Positions 43,701-52,014 of a stretch of DNA of 64,000 nucleotides are shown here, piece after piece; within the stretch, counting starts at the first letter, position 1; every line of letters begins with the position of its first letter. The stretch is from Variovorax paradoxus (GTDB taxonomy: Bacteria > Pseudomonadota > Gammaproteobacteria > Burkholderiales > Burkholderiaceae_C). Both the position numbers and the translations under genes were made by a program. A model generated the notes under the pieces. That model searched no databases. It was not told the DNA's origin and saw only the letters and a program-made list of their open reading frames with translations. Location: NCBI RefSeq assembly GCF_000834655.1, contig NZ_JXQQ01000084.1, positions 124,001-188,000 on the forward strand, given 5' to 3'.

Positions 43701-43877
43701 CACGCTCGCGAACTCGCCGGCGAGGATGCGCAGCGGGTCCGGCGCGGCAGGCGCGCGCGCGCCTGCCGTGGAGGCCGTTGCAGCCGCAGGCGCCGTTGTT
43801 TTCTCTTGGGCCGAAGCACCGATGAAGCTTGCGGGAATCAGCAGAAGTAGCGCGACAACACCGTTTCTCGTTAGCAT
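40749..43877 (-). CDS. secreted TPR - CHAT domain protein (caspase-like peptidase)
   Basis: 1042 residues. Signal peptide 1-23, then about 600 residues of TPR-type helices (repeated patterns such as RHNLGVALGQSGRYAEALAI), then a C-terminal CHAT domain. Its His-Cys dyad is present: H903 in FSVHGYL and C951 in SACDTGVG. CHAT proteins are clan CD cysteine peptidases related to caspases. Here the signal peptide predicts a periplasmic or outer location, unlike the cytoplasmic CHAT-caspase defence proteins. Divergent from two accessory genes. Confidence 0.88.
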   Translation of the reverse strand: MLTRNGVVALLLLIPASFIGASAQEKTTAPAAATASTAGARAPAAPDPLRILAGEFASVRKQLEEAEATSAQGRFADAGRTLESALGAIDGASLNAKDPMQRYLAEDLVLGRLIDNSELRADDESQLRWLEKRRDARRAFWGEDANAALAAQNAWALQLCKVGRCQEAIAVQEAVARKTLQTQGPGSRNTLVARHNLGVALGQSGRYAEALAISRELAGEAEARWGANDPTTLRFRNSVAADYTDLGQYADALIAHEAVYRARQAALGPAAPDTLSSLGSLAATYGMLSRTREALSLSQQGHELARRSFGPAHPRTQYAASALAIELRRAGRLGEARALSQQAWDTLSGLRGARHPETLYAMNVHASVLDAQGDHAEAVRVTGEALQMRREVMGEMHPLTLAALRSAGRARLSAGDAAGALVLLTQAHEGHVRLLGDAHPETLLALIDRMSAALQADQLDSVRPFLPAYVAHVESLRAQHGLSPKSRRTLFERYVEGYRHYALASLRGGEADRAFELAELSKARTLLEGMALQRANRSGALPADAQQAIALHEARLAALDRNIDAAAGQADRRQQLESERNIVVRAYADLQARLRARYPKYRQLAEAPKATLADARRLLPADTLFISYLVDGARVMAFAVDRSGLRHASELAAAPDLAATVEAFRKLSGDALEPQQAVWQTGPGSYRLGLRDKPPVPGAVAVDDAAPLGAVLSAQLLEPMAALIRSHDKIVVAPDAALALLPFDALPFDGRPMAGTRELSYIQSLSMLAALASRKEAYAKLPSRRALLAFGNPLYRAAGDGAAASSRSAAPGVVDREAAAQSIAESAESAESDEGVDEAIALLRESTWDNLPGTAREIDAVRRAVDRGRVDVVTGGNATERKLLDMDGSGQLARYRRLLFSVHGYLSTSVPALSALVLGQVGNPPTLDGYVTAAEWPAYTLRSDLVVMSACDTGVGKVVHGEGVMGLPYALYMAGNTSTVMTLWPVSDESTARFMEAFFRRLNAGEPTQQALAGTKRAFASGEHGEKLRRPAYWAGFVLYGA

Positions 43878-43963
43878 CGATATCGGACGAATTGCAGTGA
43901 AAAAAGTATAGGTGCGACATGCCGCGCCTCCCCCTACGAAGATCCGTAGTCACACATCCAGTC

Positions 43964-44401
43964 ATGACACTTTCAAGGCTTTCCACACCCGTCGCCCTGC
44001 TCTGCCTTTTCGTCGCCACGCAGAGTGCGGCCTTCAACCTCATCACCGAAGACGAAGCGCGCCTGCCCTCGGCCTACCAGGAAGGCAAGCGCGCCGGACT
44101 CACCCGCGGCCCGGGCATCGACGTGGCCAGCCCCGCCGGCACCGTGCAGAAGAACGGCGTTGCGTTGAAGGTGCAGTTCAAGTCGCGCGGCGGCGTCGCG
44201 ATCGATCCGAAGACGGTGCGCGTGGTGTACATGAAGAACCCCGCCGTCGATCTCACCGATCGCATCCGCACGCATGTGAGCGGCACCGGCATCGAGCTGG
44301 ACGGCGCGCAGGTGCCGCCCGGCGCGCATCAGCTGCGCGTGGAAGTCGGCGACGCCGAGGGCCGCGTCAGCAGCAAGCTCGTGGACTTCAACGCGCAGTG
44401 A
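43964..44401 (+). CDS. secreted hypothetical protein next to the CHAT gene
   Basis: 145 residues from the ATG at 43964. Signal peptide ends near QSAAF. The mature domain is beta-rich (VRVVYMKNPAVDLTDRIRTH; GAQVPPGAHQLRVEVGDAEG), reminiscent of an immunoglobulin-like fold. The stop overlaps the GTG of the next gene. Its conserved place between the CHAT gene and a zinc-ribbon membrane protein suggests a shared periplasmic process. Confidence 0.75.
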   Translation: MTLSRLSTPVALLCLFVATQSAAFNLITEDEARLPSAYQEGKRAGLTRGPGIDVASPAGTVQKNGVALKVQFKSRGGVAIDPKTVRVVYMKNPAVDLTDRIRTHVSGTGIELDGAQVPPGAHQLRVEVGDAEGRVSSKLVDFNAQ

Positions 44402-45270
44402 GCGACAGGCCCAAGCTCGCCGCCGCCGCAGCGGCGCCCGCGACCGCGCCCGCGTCCGATGCCGCGCTGGTGTCGTGCCCGTACTGCACCGAGAAGATCG
44501 CCGCGGCCGCCATCGTCTGCAAGCACTGCCATCGCGACCTTGTCTTCTTCATGCCGCTGCGGCGCGACATCGAAGCGCTGAAGTCGCGCGTGGAAAGCCT
44601 CGAGGCGCAGAACCAGCGGCTCACCGCGCTGCTGGTCGGCGACGATGCGCCTGCCGCGGTGGCACGCGCCGGGCTGGCAGTGCCCGCCGCTACCGATCGC
44701 GATGCCGCGCCGGGCGTTGTGGCGATCGTGGGTTTCCTGCTGCTCCCGGTCGCACTGCTGGTGCTCGCGCATGCCGCCATCGTCATGTGGTTCGATCTCT
44801 CGCAGGTGTACCTGCGCATCGTGTCGGTCGCATTGCCCGCGTGCATGGGCTTTGCGATGTCGGCGCGCTTTCGCGTGCGCCTCGCGTGGCAGTGGCCGAT
44901 GGCCGCGGCCATCGGCGCGATCGCAGTCACGCTCATGACCGCAGTGATCGCCTACAGCGACGACCAGCCGTTCGCGCCGCAGGATGCGCGCGAGTGGCGC
45001 GAAGTCACCTACTACGTGCTGAGCATCGCCTTCGGGCACATGACGGGCATCCTGGCCGCGCTCGCGGTCTTCCACCGGCGCAACAACGCGATGGAGCGCC
45101 TGTCGGTGCGGCTGGCTGCCGCGCTGACCGCGGGCACGCCGAAGCAGGGGCGCGCGCAGAAGCTCAAGCGCTATACCGAATCGATCCGCGAATTCATCAC
45201 GCTGGTCACGCCGATCCTCACCGCCCTGGTGTCGATCGCCACGGGCGTGCTGAGCCTCATGAAGAAGTGA
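44398..45270 (+). CDS. zinc-ribbon and coiled-coil membrane protein
   Basis: 290 residues from a GTG that overlaps the upstream stop (GTGA). Zinc ribbon C27-P-Y-C30 ... C41-K-H-C44, a short coiled coil (LKSRVESLEAQNQRLTALL), then about five membrane spans (from 105; the last ends TALVSIATGVLSLM). A cytoplasmic sensor coupled to the membrane is one reading. Function unknown. Third member of the CHAT-associated cluster. Confidence 0.75.
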   Translation: MSDRPKLAAAAAAPATAPASDAALVSCPYCTEKIAAAAIVCKHCHRDLVFFMPLRRDIEALKSRVESLEAQNQRLTALLVGDDAPAAVARAGLAVPAATDRDAAPGVVAIVGFLLLPVALLVLAHAAIVMWFDLSQVYLRIVSVALPACMGFAMSARFRVRLAWQWPMAAAIGAIAVTLMTAVIAYSDDQPFAPQDAREWREVTYYVLSIAFGHMTGILAALAVFHRRNNAMERLSVRLAAALTAGTPKQGRAQKLKRYTESIREFITLVTPILTALVSIATGVLSLMKK

Positions 45271-45279
45271 GATGCGGCC

Positions 45280-46458
45280 TCAGAGCCGCTCGATGATCGT
45301 CACGTTCGCCATGCCGCCGCCCTCGCACATCGTCTGCAGCCCGTAGCGCTTGCCGCGCTGCGCGAGCGCGTGGACCAGCGTGGTCATCAGCTTGGTGCCC
45401 GAGGCGCCCAGCGGGTGGCCCAGCGCGATCGCGCCGCCGTTGACGTTCAGGCGTTCCGGGTCGGCGCCCAACGCCTGCAGCCAGGCCAGCGGCACCGGCG
45501 CGAAGGCTTCGTTGACCTCGTACAGGTCGATGTCCTCGATCTTCATGCCGGCCTTGGCCAGCGCGCGCTGCGTGGCGGGCAGCGGCGCCTCGAGCATGAT
45601 CACCGGGTCGTGCCCCATCACGCTCATGTGGTGGATGCGAGCGAGCGGCTTCACGCCCAGCGCCTTGAGTCCGCGTTCGTTCACCACCATCACGCCGCTC
45701 GCGCCGTCGCAGATCTGGCTCGCGGTGGCCGCGGTGCAGCGGCCGCCTTCGGCGATGAGCTTCACGCCCGCAATGCTCTCCAGCGTGGCGTCGTAGCGGA
45801 TGCCTTCGTCGGCGGTGTGCATCTCGCCCGGCTCGGTGCCGTCGTTCAGGCGCGCGGCCACAGGCACGATCTCGGCGTCGAAGAGACCCGCCTTCGTCGC
45901 GGCGATGGCATTGCGATGGCTGCGCAGCGCGTACGCATCGAGCTCGGATTTCTCGATGCCGTAGTTCTTCGCGATCATCTCGGCGCCGGTGAACTGGCTG
46001 AACTGGATGTCGGGGTAGCGCTTCTGCATCAGCGGGCTCACGTAGAAGCCCAGGCCGTTCTTCATCGGCAGGATGTTGGGCGTGCCCATCGGCACGCGCG
46101 TCATGCTCTCGACGCCGGCGGCGATCACGATGTCCATGCTGCCGGACATCACGGCTTGCGCCGCGAAGTGCAGCGCCTGCTGCGACGAGCCGCATTGCCG
46201 GTCTACCGAGGTGGCCGGCACCGACTCGGGCAGCCGCGAGGCCAGCACCGCGTTGCGCGCGATGTTCGAGGCCTGCTCGCCGACCTGGCCGACGCAGCCC
46301 ATGATGACGTCCTCGACCAGCGCAGGGTCGACGTCGGTGCGCTCGACCAGCGCGTCGAGCACCTGCGCGGCGAGGTCGGCGGGGTGCCAGCCGGACAGGC
46401 GTCCGTTGCGGCGGCCGCCTGCGGTGCGGGCGGCGGCGACGATAAAGGCTTCGGGCAT
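45280..46458 (-). CDS. acetyl-CoA acetyltransferase (thiolase)
   Basis: 392 residues. Thiolase II type: acyl-accepting C89 (DRQCGSS), H348 (GGAIALGHPLGAS) and C378 (MCEGGG) are in place. Catalyses condensation or cleavage of acetoacetyl-CoA or 3-ketoacyl-CoA. ATG preceded by GGAG. Follows the SDR gene on the same strand (36 bp), giving the last two beta-oxidation steps side by side. Confidence 0.94.
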   Translation of the reverse strand: MPEAFIVAAARTAGGRRNGRLSGWHPADLAAQVLDALVERTDVDPALVEDVIMGCVGQVGEQASNIARNAVLASRLPESVPATSVDRQCGSSQQALHFAAQAVMSGSMDIVIAAGVESMTRVPMGTPNILPMKNGLGFYVSPLMQKRYPDIQFSQFTGAEMIAKNYGIEKSELDAYALRSHRNAIAATKAGLFDAEIVPVAARLNDGTEPGEMHTADEGIRYDATLESIAGVKLIAEGGRCTAATASQICDGASGVMVVNERGLKALGVKPLARIHHMSVMGHDPVIMLEAPLPATQRALAKAGMKIEDIDLYEVNEAFAPVPLAWLQALGADPERLNVNGGAIALGHPLGASGTKLMTTLVHALAQRGKRYGLQTMCEGGGMANVTIIERL

Positions 46459-46494
46459 GCGGGTCTCCAGTTGTGGATTTGCGAAAAGATTGTC

Positions 46495-47277
46495 TTACCG
46501 CGGCGCCATGCGGATGGCACCGTCCAGACGCACGCTCTCGCCGTTGAAGTAGCCGTTGGTGATCATCAGCTCGGCCAGCGTCGCGTACTCCGCCGGGTTG
46601 CCCAGCCGTTTGGGAAACGGCACGGAGGCGGCCAGCGCCGCTTTCACGTTGTCGGGCGCGCCCTGCAGCAGCGGCGTGTCGAAGATGCCCGGCAGGATCG
46701 TGTTCACGCGGATGCCTTCGCTCATCAGGTCGCGCGCAATAGGCAGCGTCATGCCGACGATGCCGGCTTTCGACGCGGTGTAGGCGGCCTGTCCCATCTG
46801 ACCGTCCTGCGCGGCCACCGAAGCCGTATTGACGATGGCGCCGCGCTCGCCGTCCTGCAGCATGTCGAGCGTGAGCATGCCGGCGGCCGACTTGGCGATG
46901 CAGCGGAAGGTGCCCACGAGGTTGATCTGGATGATGCGGTCGAAGTTGGCGAGCGGAAAGTGCTTGATCTCGCCCGTGGTCTTGTCGCGGCTTGCGGTCT
47001 TCACCGCATTGCCGGTGCCCGCGCAGTTGACCAGCACCCGCTCCTGGCCGTGCGCGGCGCGGGCCTTGGCGAAGGCGGCGTCGACCTGCTCCTCGGAGGT
47101 GACGTCGACCTTGCAGAACACGCCGCCCAGCTCCTTTGCGAGCGCTTCGCCCTGCTCGGCATTGAGGTCGAACAGCGCGACCTTCACGCCGTGGCTGGCC
47201 AGGCGGCGCGCGGTGGCGGCGCCCAGGCCCGAGGCGCCGCCGGTGACGACGGCTGAAATACTGGCATCGAGTTGCAT
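46495..47277 (-). CDS. SDR family 3-hydroxyacyl-CoA dehydrogenase-like protein
   Basis: 260 residues. Rossmann motif TGGASGLG at 12-19, NCAGTG at 84-89, catalytic S153, Y166 and K170 (YTASK). Closest in style to type II 3-hydroxyacyl-CoA dehydrogenase (HSD17B10-like), with KHFPLANFDRIIQINLVGTF. Expected to feed the neighbouring thiolase. Divergent from a large MalT-type regulator, which probably controls it. Confidence 0.9.
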   Translation of the reverse strand: MQLDASISAVVTGGASGLGAATARRLASHGVKVALFDLNAEQGEALAKELGGVFCKVDVTSEEQVDAAFAKARAAHGQERVLVNCAGTGNAVKTASRDKTTGEIKHFPLANFDRIIQINLVGTFRCIAKSAAGMLTLDMLQDGERGAIVNTASVAAQDGQMGQAAYTASKAGIVGMTLPIARDLMSEGIRVNTILPGIFDTPLLQGAPDNVKAALAASVPFPKRLGNPAEYATLAELMITNGYFNGESVRLDGAIRMAPR

Positions 47278-47384
47278 CTGGCTGGTTCCCGGATTGATTG
47301 TCTGAAAGCCACTTTAGGCCGCAGAATCGCCTGCCGGAATCGTCGGAAGCGACGGAATTTCAAGGCGCCCACTTCCCGTCCGCG

Positions 47385-50093
47385 ATGCCTTCTCCTGCTG
47401 CTCCACCGCCCTCGCCCCGGATTCTCGAAACCAAGCTGAACCCGCCGGCGTTCGTGGCCACGCAGGTGCCGCGCACCACCATCGGCCAGGAGGTTGCCGC
47501 GGCCGGCGTGAAGCTGGTGCTGGTGCGCGCGCCGGCCGGCTTCGGCAAGACCACCGCCATGGCGCAGATCCGCGAGCGCATGGACGCGCAGGGCACCGCC
47601 ACCGCCTGGCTCACGCTGGACCGCGCCGACAACGACGTCTCGCGCTTTCTCAATTGCCTGGCCGAGGCCGCGCAGCGCCTGGGCGTGGAAGAGCCCCGCG
47701 CCAACGGCCCGTTCGACGCTGTGGCCGCGCTGGCCGCGCACGACGCGCCCTTCACCCTGTTCCTGGACGACTTCGAAGTGGTGCAGGAGCCCGCCGTGCT
47801 CGGCCTCGTGCGCGAAATGATCGAGCAGCTGCCGCGCCGCGGGCAGATCGTGATCGGCTCGCGCAGCCTGCCCGACCTGGGCCTGGGACGGCTGCGGGCG
47901 CGCGGCCAGCTGATGGAGATCGACACCGACCGCCTGCGCTTCACGCTGGAGGAAACCAGCGCCTTCTTCGGCCTGCGACAGGCGCACGCATCGCAGGCAT
48001 CGCAAGCGCTGCCAGCCGAGTTGCTCTCCCAGTTGCACCGCAAGACCGAAGGCTGGGTGGCCGCTATCTGGCTCGCGTCGATGGCGCTGGAGCGGCACGG
48101 CACCGCGACGGGCTTCGTCGAGCGCTTCTCGGGCTCCGACCGCGCGGTGGCCGAGTACCTCGCCGAAGACGTGCTCGCGCACCAGCCCAGGGAGATTCGC
48201 GACTTCCTGCTGCGCACCAGCATCCTGCGGCAGCTCGATGCCTCGGTGTGCCAGGCGCTCAACCCGCGCATCGACTGCGCGGCCATATTGGAGCGGCTGG
48301 CCGCGGCGAATCTTTTCCTCACGCCCGTGAGCGGCGACGGCCGCGCGTGGCGCTATCACAGCCTGTTCGCCGACTTCCTGCGCGCGCAGCTGGCGCGGGA
48401 GCAACCCGGCAAGATCGAGCGGCTGCACCTCGCGGCCTCGGGCTGGTACGAATCGCAGGACCGGCCCGTGCCCGCCATCGACCATGCCATCGAAGGCGGC
48501 GACCATCCGCATGCGCTGACGCTGCTCGACAGCTACGCGGGGCAGTTCCTCGAGCAGGGCCGCATGCGCATGCTCGCGCGATGGTTCTCGGCCATCCCCA
48601 ACCATCACCTGCGCGCACACCCGTTCCTGCAACCCATCGCGCTGTGGGCCACCTGCTTCACGCACGGGCCGTGGGACGCCATGCAGATGCTCGAGCAATC
48701 GGGCTGCATCGACAGCGAGATTCCCGAGGTGCGGGCGAGCGCACACGCGCTGGTGCCATTGCTGCTGGCCATGCAGGACAAGCACGACGAAGCCTACGAA
48801 GCCGGGCGCGCCAGCCTGGCGCGCATGCCCACCGGCCTGGCCTTTGCCGACAGCGTGCTGCTCAACGCCATGGCCAACATCCTGGCCGTGCGCGGCGACC
48901 AGCGCGAAGCGCAGCGGCTGCTCGACGCGGCGCGGCGGGAGCAGGGCAACAGCACCTTCAACCGCATGTACACCGAGTCGCTGGCGGGGCTGTTCGACCT
49001 GCACGAAGGCCGGCTGCGCCAGGCGACCGCGCGGCTGCGCATGGCGGTCGATACCACACATGCCGTCTCGTACAACCACAGCCACGGCAACGCATGGGCC
49101 GGCGTGCTGTACGCCGGCGTGGTGTACGAATCGAACCAGTTGCCGCAGGCCGACCACCTGCTGAACGTGTACCTGCCGCTCGCGCGCGACGTGGGCCTGC
49201 CGGACCACATGATCCTGAGCCATGTGATGCGCTCGCGCATCGCGTTCCATGCGGGCGACATCGACGCCGCCGTCCAGGCGCTGACCGAGCTCGAATACCT
49301 CGGGCACCACCGGCAACTGCCGCGCGTGGTGGCCGGCGCGAAGCTGGAGCGCTCGCGCATGCTGCTGCTGCAAGGCAACGGACCCGCGTCGCGCGACGAG
49401 TTGTCGCGCGCGGACGATCCGGAGCTCTGGGCGCGCGAGCGGCGCCAGCAGCTGGCTGCGCACGACCTCGATTACCTGGCGCTTGCAAAGGCGCGATGGG
49501 ACATCGCGTTCGGCGATGCGCGTGCGGCACTCGCGGTGCTCGACGCCGAGATGCACGCAGCCGTCGCATCGAACCGCAACCGCCGCGTGCTCAAGCTGCG
49601 CGTCCTGCGCGCGATGGCGCTGCAGCGCGCGGGCGAGGTCGCCGCCGCAATCGACGAGATCGGCGCCGTGCTGCAGATCGCGAGCCAGGAAGGCTTCATG
49701 CGGCTGATCCTCGATGAAGGACCGGCTGTCGAGGTGCTGGTGCAGCGGTATGCGACCGCGGCGGCGCAGGAGGCAGCTGCGTCGCCATCGATGCGCGGCG
49801 ATCCCATCCTCGCCGACTACCTGCAGCGGCTGCTGCAGGCGATGGGGCCGATGGCAGCGGTCGATGCGGAAGCTGCCCCGGCCGGCGATGCGATCAAGGA
49901 GCCGCTCACGCGCAAGGAGATCCGCGTGCTGCAGCTGCTGGCCGAGGGGTACTCGAACAATGCGATGGCGGAGAAATTGTTCGTGTCCGACAGCACGGTG
50001 CGCACGCACCTGCGCAACATCAACATGAAGCTGGATGCCAAGAGCCGGACGCAGGCGGTGGCGATTGCGCGCAGGCTCGGCGTGATCCGGTAG
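47385..50093 (+). CDS. MalT-type LuxR family regulator
   Basis: 902 residues from the ATG at 47385. Signal-transduction ATPase with P-loop APAGFGKT at 49-56, a central helical repeat region (about 350-820) and a C-terminal LuxR HTH (LTRKEIRVLQLLAEGYSNNA, then DSTVRTHLRNINMKL). These regulators bind an inducer and ATP and activate divergent catabolic genes. Its divergence from the SDR-thiolase pair makes those genes the likely targets; the inducer is unknown, perhaps an acyl-CoA. Confidence 0.88.
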   Translation: MPSPAAPPPSPRILETKLNPPAFVATQVPRTTIGQEVAAAGVKLVLVRAPAGFGKTTAMAQIRERMDAQGTATAWLTLDRADNDVSRFLNCLAEAAQRLGVEEPRANGPFDAVAALAAHDAPFTLFLDDFEVVQEPAVLGLVREMIEQLPRRGQIVIGSRSLPDLGLGRLRARGQLMEIDTDRLRFTLEETSAFFGLRQAHASQASQALPAELLSQLHRKTEGWVAAIWLASMALERHGTATGFVERFSGSDRAVAEYLAEDVLAHQPREIRDFLLRTSILRQLDASVCQALNPRIDCAAILERLAAANLFLTPVSGDGRAWRYHSLFADFLRAQLAREQPGKIERLHLAASGWYESQDRPVPAIDHAIEGGDHPHALTLLDSYAGQFLEQGRMRMLARWFSAIPNHHLRAHPFLQPIALWATCFTHGPWDAMQMLEQSGCIDSEIPEVRASAHALVPLLLAMQDKHDEAYEAGRASLARMPTGLAFADSVLLNAMANILAVRGDQREAQRLLDAARREQGNSTFNRMYTESLAGLFDLHEGRLRQATARLRMAVDTTHAVSYNHSHGNAWAGVLYAGVVYESNQLPQADHLLNVYLPLARDVGLPDHMILSHVMRSRIAFHAGDIDAAVQALTELEYLGHHRQLPRVVAGAKLERSRMLLLQGNGPASRDELSRADDPELWARERRQQLAAHDLDYLALAKARWDIAFGDARAALAVLDAEMHAAVASNRNRRVLKLRVLRAMALQRAGEVAAAIDEIGAVLQIASQEGFMRLILDEGPAVEVLVQRYATAAAQEAAASPSMRGDPILADYLQRLLQAMGPMAAVDAEAAPAGDAIKEPLTRKEIRVLQLLAEGYSNNAMAEKLFVSDSTVRTHLRNINMKLDAKSRTQAVAIARRLGVIR

Positions 50094-50096
50094 CTT

Positions 50097-51197
50097 TCAG
50101 TGCCGGAGCTTGCCGAAGCCTGAATCGCGCGCCATGACGATCGCGCGGCCGCGGTTGTCCACTTCGAGCTTGGAGAACACGCTGGTCAGGTGGTTGCGCA
50201 CGGTCTTCTCCGAAACGCCCAGCGTCGCCGCGATCTGCGCGTTGTCGCGGCCCTGGGCCAGGAGGTCGAGCAACTGGCGCTCGCGCGCGGTCAACGTGTC
50301 GAACAGCGGATCGTGCGCCGGCGGGGCCTCCGGAAGAAAGGCGTGCACCTCGGCCAGCCAGCGCGCCCAGCCGGGCTCTTGCTCCAGGATCAGGTGGTTG
50401 GCGCTGTCGATCGGCACGAAGCGCGCGCCGGCAATCGCGCCGGCGATCAGGCGCCCTTCGGCGAAGGGCACCCGCAGGTCGCGGGTGCTGTGCAGCACCA
50501 AAGTCGGGCAGCGTACCTGAGGGAGCAGCGAGGTAACGTCGATGGCATTGAATTCGCGCAGGAACCGCGCCGCGTTGGCGGGCGAGCTGGAGATGCGCTC
50601 CAGCTCGTTGAACCAGCGGTGCTGCTCGGGCGTGCCCTCGGGAATGAACTGGCTCGTGAAGAACTGGCGAAAGGAGGGGTCGTCCCTGCCCCAGCCCAGC
50701 TCTATCAGGCGGCACATCATGTCGGCTTCCTCGCGCTCGGCCGGCGCATGGCTTCGCACCAGTCGCCCGCGCGCGTAGCCGCCGTGCACCACCAGGTGGC
50801 TCACGCGCTCGGGGTGGCGCGCCGCATACGCGATGGCGATCGAGGCGCCCTGCGAGATGCCCAGCAGGCTGAAGCGCTCGATGCCGAGGGCGTCGGCCAC
50901 CGTTTCCAGGTCGCGCAGCCAGCTGTCGAAGCTCAGGTCGGCCACGTCCCAGTCGGACAGGCCGCAGCCCCGCTCGTCGTAGCGCACGAAGGTGGCGTGG
51001 GCCGACAGCGCGCCCAGCACGTGGCGCCACACCGGGCTGAGCCAGTCGAACTCCACATGGGACAGCCAGGTGGCGGCCTTGATCAGCAAAGGGCCCCGGC
51101 CGGCGCTGGCGTAGGCCAGCTGCACACCGTCGTGACCGTGCGCGAAGTGGATCGTCTGCTTGAAGAGCCTCGAATCCATGATCTGCGTAAAGGACAT
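50097..51197 (-). CDS. alpha/beta-hydrolase fused to LuxR HTH
   Basis: 366 residues from the ATG at 51197, preceded by CAGGA. N-terminal alpha/beta-hydrolase with nucleophile S115 (GISQGAS), acid D240 (STRDLRVP) and H268 (SANHLI), so the catalytic triad looks intact. The C-terminal LuxR HTH (about 300-360: LTARERQLLDLLAQGRDNAQ, then SEKTVRNHLTSVFSKL) binds DNA. The fusion suggests a hydrolase-derived ligand sensor. Convergent with the MalT-type gene. Confidence 0.88.
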   Translation of the reverse strand: MSFTQIMDSRLFKQTIHFAHGHDGVQLAYASAGRGPLLIKAATWLSHVEFDWLSPVWRHVLGALSAHATFVRYDERGCGLSDWDVADLSFDSWLRDLETVADALGIERFSLLGISQGASIAIAYAARHPERVSHLVVHGGYARGRLVRSHAPAEREEADMMCRLIELGWGRDDPSFRQFFTSQFIPEGTPEQHRWFNELERISSSPANAARFLREFNAIDVTSLLPQVRCPTLVLHSTRDLRVPFAEGRLIAGAIAGARFVPIDSANHLILEQEPGWARWLAEVHAFLPEAPPAHDPLFDTLTARERQLLDLLAQGRDNAQIAATLGVSEKTVRNHLTSVFSKLEVDNRGRAIVMARDSGFGKLRH

Positions 51198-51350
51198 TTG
51201 TCCTGCCCGGACAGGCGCCCGCGGGGCCTGCGCGGGCCCGGGCGGGACAGCTGACTCACGACCGGAACGCGGCATTTTCGAACAATCAAGGCTCGCGTCG
51301 AGAGGCGATGTCCGCTCCTCCGCGAGATATTGAAACCGAAGGTGTCCATC

Positions 51351-51803
51351 ATGAAAGCCAAGCAATTCGCGGCCATCGCGGCCATCGCACTCTCCGGGGC
51401 CGGCTGGGCCCAGACCGTTCCGCACGAAGCGTGGGTCGGCGCCCCCATCCCCAATGGCGCCAGCGCGCTCGGCAGGGAGGCGGTACTCGCCGACGCGCAG
51501 CGCGCGCTGTCGTCGCGGGCGCCGCAGGACGCCTGGGCCGGCGACGCCTCGGAACTGGCCGTGCGCGTGGGCGCCGCCACGCGTTCGCAGGTGATCGCCG
51601 ACATGAACCTGTTCGCGCGCGCCGGCCTGCTGGGCGTGCACGGCAGCGAGGGGTTCGACCCTTTTCGCGCGCCGATGCAGCAGCGCGTGCAGGGCTACAT
51701 GAGCCTGCGCGAGGGGCCGGCGTTCTCGCGCGAGGTGGCGCGCCTGGAGGGCCTGGACGGCGGCGACGGGCAGATCCTGGCCGCCACGAGCGTCACCGAC
51801 TGA
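51351..51803 (+). CDS. secreted hypothetical protein (DUF4148-like)
   Basis: 150 residues with signal peptide MKAKQFAAIAAIALSGAGWA. The mature part is Ala-rich and charged (LADAQRALSSRAPQDAWAG; TRSQVIADMNLFARAGLLGV). Resembles the short secreted DUF4148 proteins of Burkholderiales in layout (residues like TRAQVIADMNLWRRAG); function unknown. Divergent from the hydrolase-LuxR gene. The following 211 bp hold no clear gene. Confidence 0.75.
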   Translation: MKAKQFAAIAAIALSGAGWAQTVPHEAWVGAPIPNGASALGREAVLADAQRALSSRAPQDAWAGDASELAVRVGAATRSQVIADMNLFARAGLLGVHGSEGFDPFRAPMQQRVQGYMSLREGPAFSREVARLEGLDGGDGQILAATSVTD

Positions 51804-52014
51804 AACACTTCACTTCGCCTCGCGGGCCGGCTCACAGCCGTCGGCCCGCCTTTTTCTGCCCGCAAGGGCATGGCCACCGCCCAGGGCATTTGCCCCATGA
51901 CTACGGAAATCGGTGATACCGCCCGCTCCGCTCAATCCCTAGCATTCCTGTCAGAACAGCCCCGCCCGTCAGGGAGCCATCAGCAGAGATGCTGAAGAAA
52001 CAGAGCGTGCCGAA

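Noticed and set aside
40806..43850. Open frame of more than 1000 codons on the plus strand opposite the CHAT gene
   Set aside because: It is the antisense shadow of a GC-rich coding strand: Arg/Ala/Gln-rich translation without domain features, while the minus strand has a signal peptide, TPRs and catalytic residues.
47184..50009. Long minus-strand open frame opposite the MalT-type regulator
   Set aside because: Low-complexity His/Arg/Gln-rich translation with no family features; the plus-strand protein has a P-loop and LuxR HTH.
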